Positions 60,630 through 64,000 of a stretch of 64,000 nucleotides of DNA are shown here, one piece after another (position 1 is the first letter of the stretch; each line of letters begins with the position of its first letter). The stretch comes from Kribbella soli (GTDB taxonomy: Bacteria > Actinomycetota > Actinomycetes > Propionibacteriales > Kribbellaceae), in the NCBI RefSeq assembly GCF_004331345.1, contig NZ_SJJZ01000001.1, positions 868,001-932,000 on the forward strand. Direction: 5' to 3'. Below the pieces are notes generated by a model, which saw only the letters and a list, made by a program, of their open reading frames with translations, was not told where the DNA came from and searched no databases. The translations under genes were made by a program, and so were the position numbers.

Positions 60630-61412
60630 ATGATCACCAGAGTCGATGACTACCTGCACAGGGTCCCGTTGTCCGGTTCGGTCGCCGAACAGGTCGGACC
60701 GTTCACTTTGTTCCGCAGTACGACGGTTTGGCCGTACTACGCGCGCCCGGTGCCCGGCTCCGGGGTGACGATCGAGCCGGCGGACATTGAGCTGGTGCGC
60801 GCGCGGTGCGCCGAGCTGGACATCCCGCTGAGCTTCGAGTGGGTCGTGGAGACCTGTCCCTCGTTAGGCGACGCTGCGGCCGCAGCGGGCCTCAGCGTGG
60901 TCCAGCACCCGTTGCTGGTGCTTGAGCGCGCGGACTTCCGCCCTGCCAAGGCTGATGCCCGCTGCGAGATCCTCTCCGCTGACGAAGAGGAGGTCCGGCA
61001 GGCGCGTGCGGTCGCCGGGCTCGCGTTCAGTGAGCCAGGCACTGGTGTCGGCACGGCTGGACCGGCCGAGAGGGATTCAGCGGCTGCTGAGATGTCGACT
61101 GACATGGTCTTGGCGCTGCAGAGCAGGGCGCTCCGCGGCGTAGCAGTAACTGCCGGTGCGTTCACCGACGACGGCATGGTGGCCAGCGGGACGCACCAGC
61201 CGGTCGACTCCATCACGGAGATCGTCGGCGTCGGCACGCTGCCTTCCATGCGTCGCCGCGGCCTTGCAGCCGCCGTGACCTCGGCGCTGGTCGAGCACGC
61301 GCTGGACAACGGCGTGGACCTGGTGCTGCTGTCCGCCGAGTCGGACGCGGTCGCAGCGGTCTACGAGCGCGTCGGCTTCCACCGGATCGGACACGCCGGA
61401 GCAGCTGAGTGA
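60630..61412 (+). CDS. GNAT-family N-acetyltransferase
   Basis: 260 aa from ATG 60630. The C-terminal ~130 residues carry the GNAT core: ALRGVAVTAGAFTDDGMVAS, TEIVGVGTLPSMRRRGLAAA with the RRRG(L/V)A acetyl-CoA loop, and VYERVGFHRIGHAG. The N-terminal half (TLFRSTTVWPYYARPVPGSG) is family-specific. Targets may be small molecules or proteins. It is translationally coupled (GTGA) to a P-loop kinase gene. Confidence 0.87.
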   Translation: MITRVDDYLHRVPLSGSVAEQVGPFTLFRSTTVWPYYARPVPGSGVTIEPADIELVRARCAELDIPLSFEWVVETCPSLGDAAAAAGLSVVQHPLLVLERADFRPAKADARCEILSADEEEVRQARAVAGLAFSEPGTGVGTAGPAERDSAAAEMSTDMVLALQSRALRGVAVTAGAFTDDGMVASGTHQPVDSITEIVGVGTLPSMRRRGLAAAVTSALVEHALDNGVDLVLLSAESDAVAAVYERVGFHRIGHAGAAE

Positions 61413-61930
61413 CCGGGAGTCCTAGTACCCGCCTCGTCGTACTGCGCGGGAACTCGGGCTCCGGCAAGTCGACAACGGCCCGGACGCTGCGTGAACGTCT
61501 CGGCCGCGGTACGGCGTGGGTCGAGCAGGACTACCTCCGCAGGATCCTGCTCCGCGAGTACGACCTCCCGGGCGGCGTGAACATCGGACTGATCGAAACG
61601 AACGTTCGCTACGCCCTCGACCACGGGTACGACGTGGTGCTCGAGGGCATCATGGACGCCGGCCGGTACGGCGACATGCTGCGGCGGCTCACGTCCGACC
61701 ACCGCGGGACGACGCTGCACTACTACTTCGACATCCCGTTCGCGGAGACCGTCGTACGGCACGGCACCCGGGACATGCCCGGCGTGGGGCCGGACATGAT
61801 GCAGGACTGGTACCGGGAGCACGACGTACTCGACGGAATCAAGCAGACCGTGATCGGCCCGGACAGTGCACTGGACGAGACCATCGCCCAGATCCTGACC
61901 GACCTCGGGGCGGATCCCGTACCGTTGTAG
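61409..61930 (+). CDS. P-loop kinase (AAA_33/uridine-kinase-like)
   Basis: 173 aa, GTG overlapping the GNAT stop. Walker A is GNSGSGKST at residues 14-22. WVEQDYLRRILLREYDLPGG, LDHGYDVVLEGIMDAGRYGD and LHYYFDIPFAETVVRHGTR follow the pattern of small-molecule kinases in the zeta-toxin/AAA_33 group. No antitoxin is next to it, so a metabolic or resistance-type kinase is more likely than a toxin. Coupling to a GNAT gene is suggestive of aminoglycoside-like modification but proves nothing. Confidence 0.85.
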   Translation: MTGSPSTRLVVLRGNSGSGKSTTARTLRERLGRGTAWVEQDYLRRILLREYDLPGGVNIGLIETNVRYALDHGYDVVLEGIMDAGRYGDMLRRLTSDHRGTTLHYYFDIPFAETVVRHGTRDMPGVGPDMMQDWYREHDVLDGIKQTVIGPDSALDETIAQILTDLGADPVPL

Positions 61931-61932
61931 GG

Positions 61933-64000
61933 ATGAGCACGACCGAGCCGACCCGCCCCCGTACCCTCGCTGAGGCGTTGCGGGGCTGGGGCGACGCCGC
62001 GCTCGGTGAACTGCTCCGGCGACGACCTGACCTGGCGCTGCCGATTCCGGCCGACACCGGGCAGTTGGCTGCGCGGGTGACGAGCAACGCGTCGGCGGCA
62101 CGGGCGATCAACCGGCTGGACGAGTTCGGTGTGGACCTCTTGGAGTCGCTGTCCGCGCTGCCGGAGCCGGTGGACGTGAAGTTGCTGTCGCTGGGTGTCG
62201 GCCAGCCGGAGGAGGTGGTCCGGCCGCGGGTGAGTGAGCTGCTGGATCTCGCCCTGGTCTGGGGTACCGAGGACGACCTGCGGCCGATCCGTGCGGTGCA
62301 CGAGTTGCTGGGACCGACACCGGCTGGGCTCGGTCCGATCACCACGCGACATTTCGGTGATCTGGACCAGCTGATCGACGACGCCGGCCCGGACGCGCGC
62401 GCCGTACTCGACAAACTCACCTGGGGTCCGCCGACCGGTTCTGTGGAGAAGGCCGACCGGCCGGTGACGATCGCGTCGGCCCGGACGCCGGTGGAGCGGT
62501 TGCTGGCGCGCGGTCTCGTCGTACCCAAGGATGCGAACACAGTCGTGCTGCCGCGCCAGATCGGGCTGCACCTGCGGGGCGGGCGGGTCCTGGCGTCGAC
62601 GCGTCCGGTGCCGCCGCCGCTGGACGGTAAGAAGGTGTCGGCTGCTATTGCTGACCGAGCTGCGGCTGGTGCTGCGCTCGACTTGGTGCGGTTGGTTGAC
62701 CGGGCTCTGGAGCAGCTGGGGACCGAGCCGCCGCCGGTGCTGCGCACAGGTGGCGTTGGCGTCCGTGAGGTGCGCAGTCTGGCCGGAAAGATCGGTGCGG
62801 AAGAGCAGACCGCTGCTGCAGTGCTGGAGATGGCGTACGCCGCTGGTCTCGTTGCTGCCGTGGAAGTGGGAAACAGTGAGCTGTGGCTGCCGACCAGTGC
62901 CTACGACGACTGGCTGGAGCTGGACCTGGCGCATCGATGGGCTCAGCTCGTCATGGCGTGGTTCTCAGGCCTCAGGGCGATCGGACTGATCGGGCGGCGG
63001 GACAGCACGGGCAGTACTGCGGCTGCGCGGGAGCGGCTGATCAACGCGTTGGCACCGGACCTGGAGCGGTTGCTGGCACCGGAGATCCGAGTGCTGGCGT
63101 TGCAGGCGCTGGCTGAGGCTGGTGCGGGTAATGCGCCGGCTCCGGAGACTGTGGTGATGTGGGTGGCTTGGCATCGTCCACGCCGCGGCGGGCAGTTCCG
63201 GGACGACCTGGTCCAGTGGAGCGTGTCAGAGGCCGCACTGCTCGGGCTGACCGGGTTGGGCGCGTTGGCGGCACATGCGAAGCCGTTGCTGGGACCAGAG
63301 CCGACTGCTGACGAGCTGGCCGAAGCGATCAGTTCGCTGATGCCACAGCCGGTGTCTGAGGTGCTGCTGCAGGCAGACCTCACCGCGGTGGCTCCTGGCC
63401 CGTTGGTGCGGACCGTGCAGGACGAGCTGTCGGCCATGGCGGACGTGGAGTCGGACGGTGGCGCTGGCGTCTACCGGTTCAGTGAGAGCTCGGTGCGTCG
63501 TGCTTTCGACCTCGGGCGTACCGCGGAGCAGCTGCACGCGTGGTTGGCGGAGCATTCGCGTACGCCGGTGCCTCAGCCGCTGGCGTACCTGGTCGACGAC
63601 GTTGCCCGACGGCACGGCGTACTGCGGCTGGGGACTGCGTCGACGTACCTGCGGTGTGATGACGAGAACGTGCTGACCCAGCTGCTCAACTCGAACCTGC
63701 CCGGTGTGCGGTTCCGTCGGTTGGCTCCGACCGTGGTGGTGTCGCCTTCACCGCCGGACATGGTGCTCAGCCGGTTGCGGGACGCTGGGTTGGCTCCGCT
63801 GGCCGAGACGTTCGACGGTGCGTTGCACGTGACCGGTGCGCCGCGGCGTGGCGAGGCGCCGCGTCGACGGACCAGCCGGGACTTCAACGAGAGCGCGTTC
63901 GATCTGACCGACGACCAGGTGAAGGCGGTCATCGAAAAGGTCCGCGCCGGCGACCGGATCGCCGCCGAACGCCCCGATGACGACGGCCTGGTCGAACCCG
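61933..64000 (+). CDS. Helicase-associated (XPB/Ssl2-like N-terminal) protein, partial
   Basis: ATG at 61933, 2 bp after the kinase stop. The frame stays open for 689 codons to the end of the window, so the C-terminus is missing. The sequence (LAEALRGWGDAALGELLRRR, winged-helix-like ELLDLALVWGTEDDLRPIRA) has the late block YLVDDVARRHGVLRLGTAST and LTQLLNSNLPGVRFRRLAPT, which matches the helicase-conserved C-terminal domain-3 family found beside XPB-type helicases in actinobacteria. It likely works with a DNA-repair helicase encoded further on. Confidence 0.85.
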   Translation, partial: MSTTEPTRPRTLAEALRGWGDAALGELLRRRPDLALPIPADTGQLAARVTSNASAARAINRLDEFGVDLLESLSALPEPVDVKLLSLGVGQPEEVVRPRVSELLDLALVWGTEDDLRPIRAVHELLGPTPAGLGPITTRHFGDLDQLIDDAGPDARAVLDKLTWGPPTGSVEKADRPVTIASARTPVERLLARGLVVPKDANTVVLPRQIGLHLRGGRVLASTRPVPPPLDGKKVSAAIADRAAAGAALDLVRLVDRALEQLGTEPPPVLRTGGVGVREVRSLAGKIGAEEQTAAAVLEMAYAAGLVAAVEVGNSELWLPTSAYDDWLELDLAHRWAQLVMAWFSGLRAIGLIGRRDSTGSTAAARERLINALAPDLERLLAPEIRVLALQALAEAGAGNAPAPETVVMWVAWHRPRRGGQFRDDLVQWSVSEAALLGLTGLGALAAHAKPLLGPEPTADELAEAISSLMPQPVSEVLLQADLTAVAPGPLVRTVQDELSAMADVESDGGAGVYRFSESSVRRAFDLGRTAEQLHAWLAEHSRTPVPQPLAYLVDDVARRHGVLRLGTASTYLRCDDENVLTQLLNSNLPGVRFRRLAPTVVVSPSPPDMVLSRLRDAGLAPLAETFDGALHVTGAPRRGEAPRRRTSRDFNESAFDLTDDQVKAVIEKVRAGDRIAAERPDDDGLVEP

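Noticed and set aside
61409..61930. Zeta-type toxin of a toxin-antitoxin pair
   Set aside because: The upstream partner is a 260-aa GNAT enzyme, not an epsilon-like antitoxin.

Overview
The window comes from a very GC-rich actinomycete. GTG starts are common, many genes start within a few bases of a -10-like hexamer (leaderless style), and the gene set includes mycothione reductase (mycothiol chemistry), a short CitA-type citrate synthase, DUF2530/DUF3027/DUF4429 proteins, R2lox and an efeUOB cluster under an IdeR/DtxR-like box. A Kribbella-like Propionibacteriales genome fits best. That is inference from gene content and style, not from a marker gene. No rRNA, tRNA, CRISPR array, complete prophage or intact insertion sequence was seen.

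Layout. 1-5.4 kb: the end of an MMPL transporter, a membrane protein / asparagine-synthetase-like / pdxH operon on the minus strand, citrate synthase and an AraC regulator. 5.5-11.4 kb: a PhyH-type dioxygenase, serC, an 845-bp gene-free stretch full of repeats, then a METTL25-like methyltransferase translationally coupled to a membrane-anchored beta-propeller-like protein. 11.5-14.5 kb: an ArsR-like regulator with an MFS exporter, and a membrane protein. 14.6-20.9 kb: a carbohydrate locus made of a hexapeptide-acyltransferase/all-alpha fusion, a LacI regulator, two LacI operators and an ABC importer lacking its own ATPase. 21-24.4 kb: efeUOB iron uptake. 24.4-34.5 kb: ThpR, a kinase/F420-oxidoreductase fusion, mycothione reductase, MarR/MFS, Dabb/TetR with a shared palindrome, and a purine permease. 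34.6-40.4 kb: DUF3027, two MFS proteins, TetR and a cold-shock-domain protein. 40.5-44.7 kb: a HAD-LarE fusion, a TauD-like dioxygenase and a TetR-R2lox operon. 44.6-56.1 kb: several exporter/regulator pairs (LysR, HxlR), an acyl-CoA synthetase, an Mrr-like nuclease, secreted proteins, an Nramp transporter and a phosphoesterase. 56.1-58.2 kb: a scar with a truncated TetR gene, a recombinase-like core-binding-domain protein, a tiny membrane protein, an SOS-box-like palindrome and a 5'-truncated gene. 58.2-64 kb: tautomerase, LysR, DUF427, hydrolase, GNAT plus P-loop kinase, and an XPB-like helicase-associated protein running off the end.

Most genes form small units of regulator plus transporter or enzyme, often divergent around a visible palindromic operator. 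Many convergent neighbours overlap at their 3' ends.

The most unusual signal is not a gene. It is a set of about ten intergenic long-arm hairpins (arms 11-28 bp, loops mostly 12-60 nt) that fall into at least three sequence classes, each present twice in the window. In one class the stems differ completely while the loop core is conserved. One copy supplies the last codons of an AraC-family gene. These look like an undescribed family of dispersed palindromic elements.
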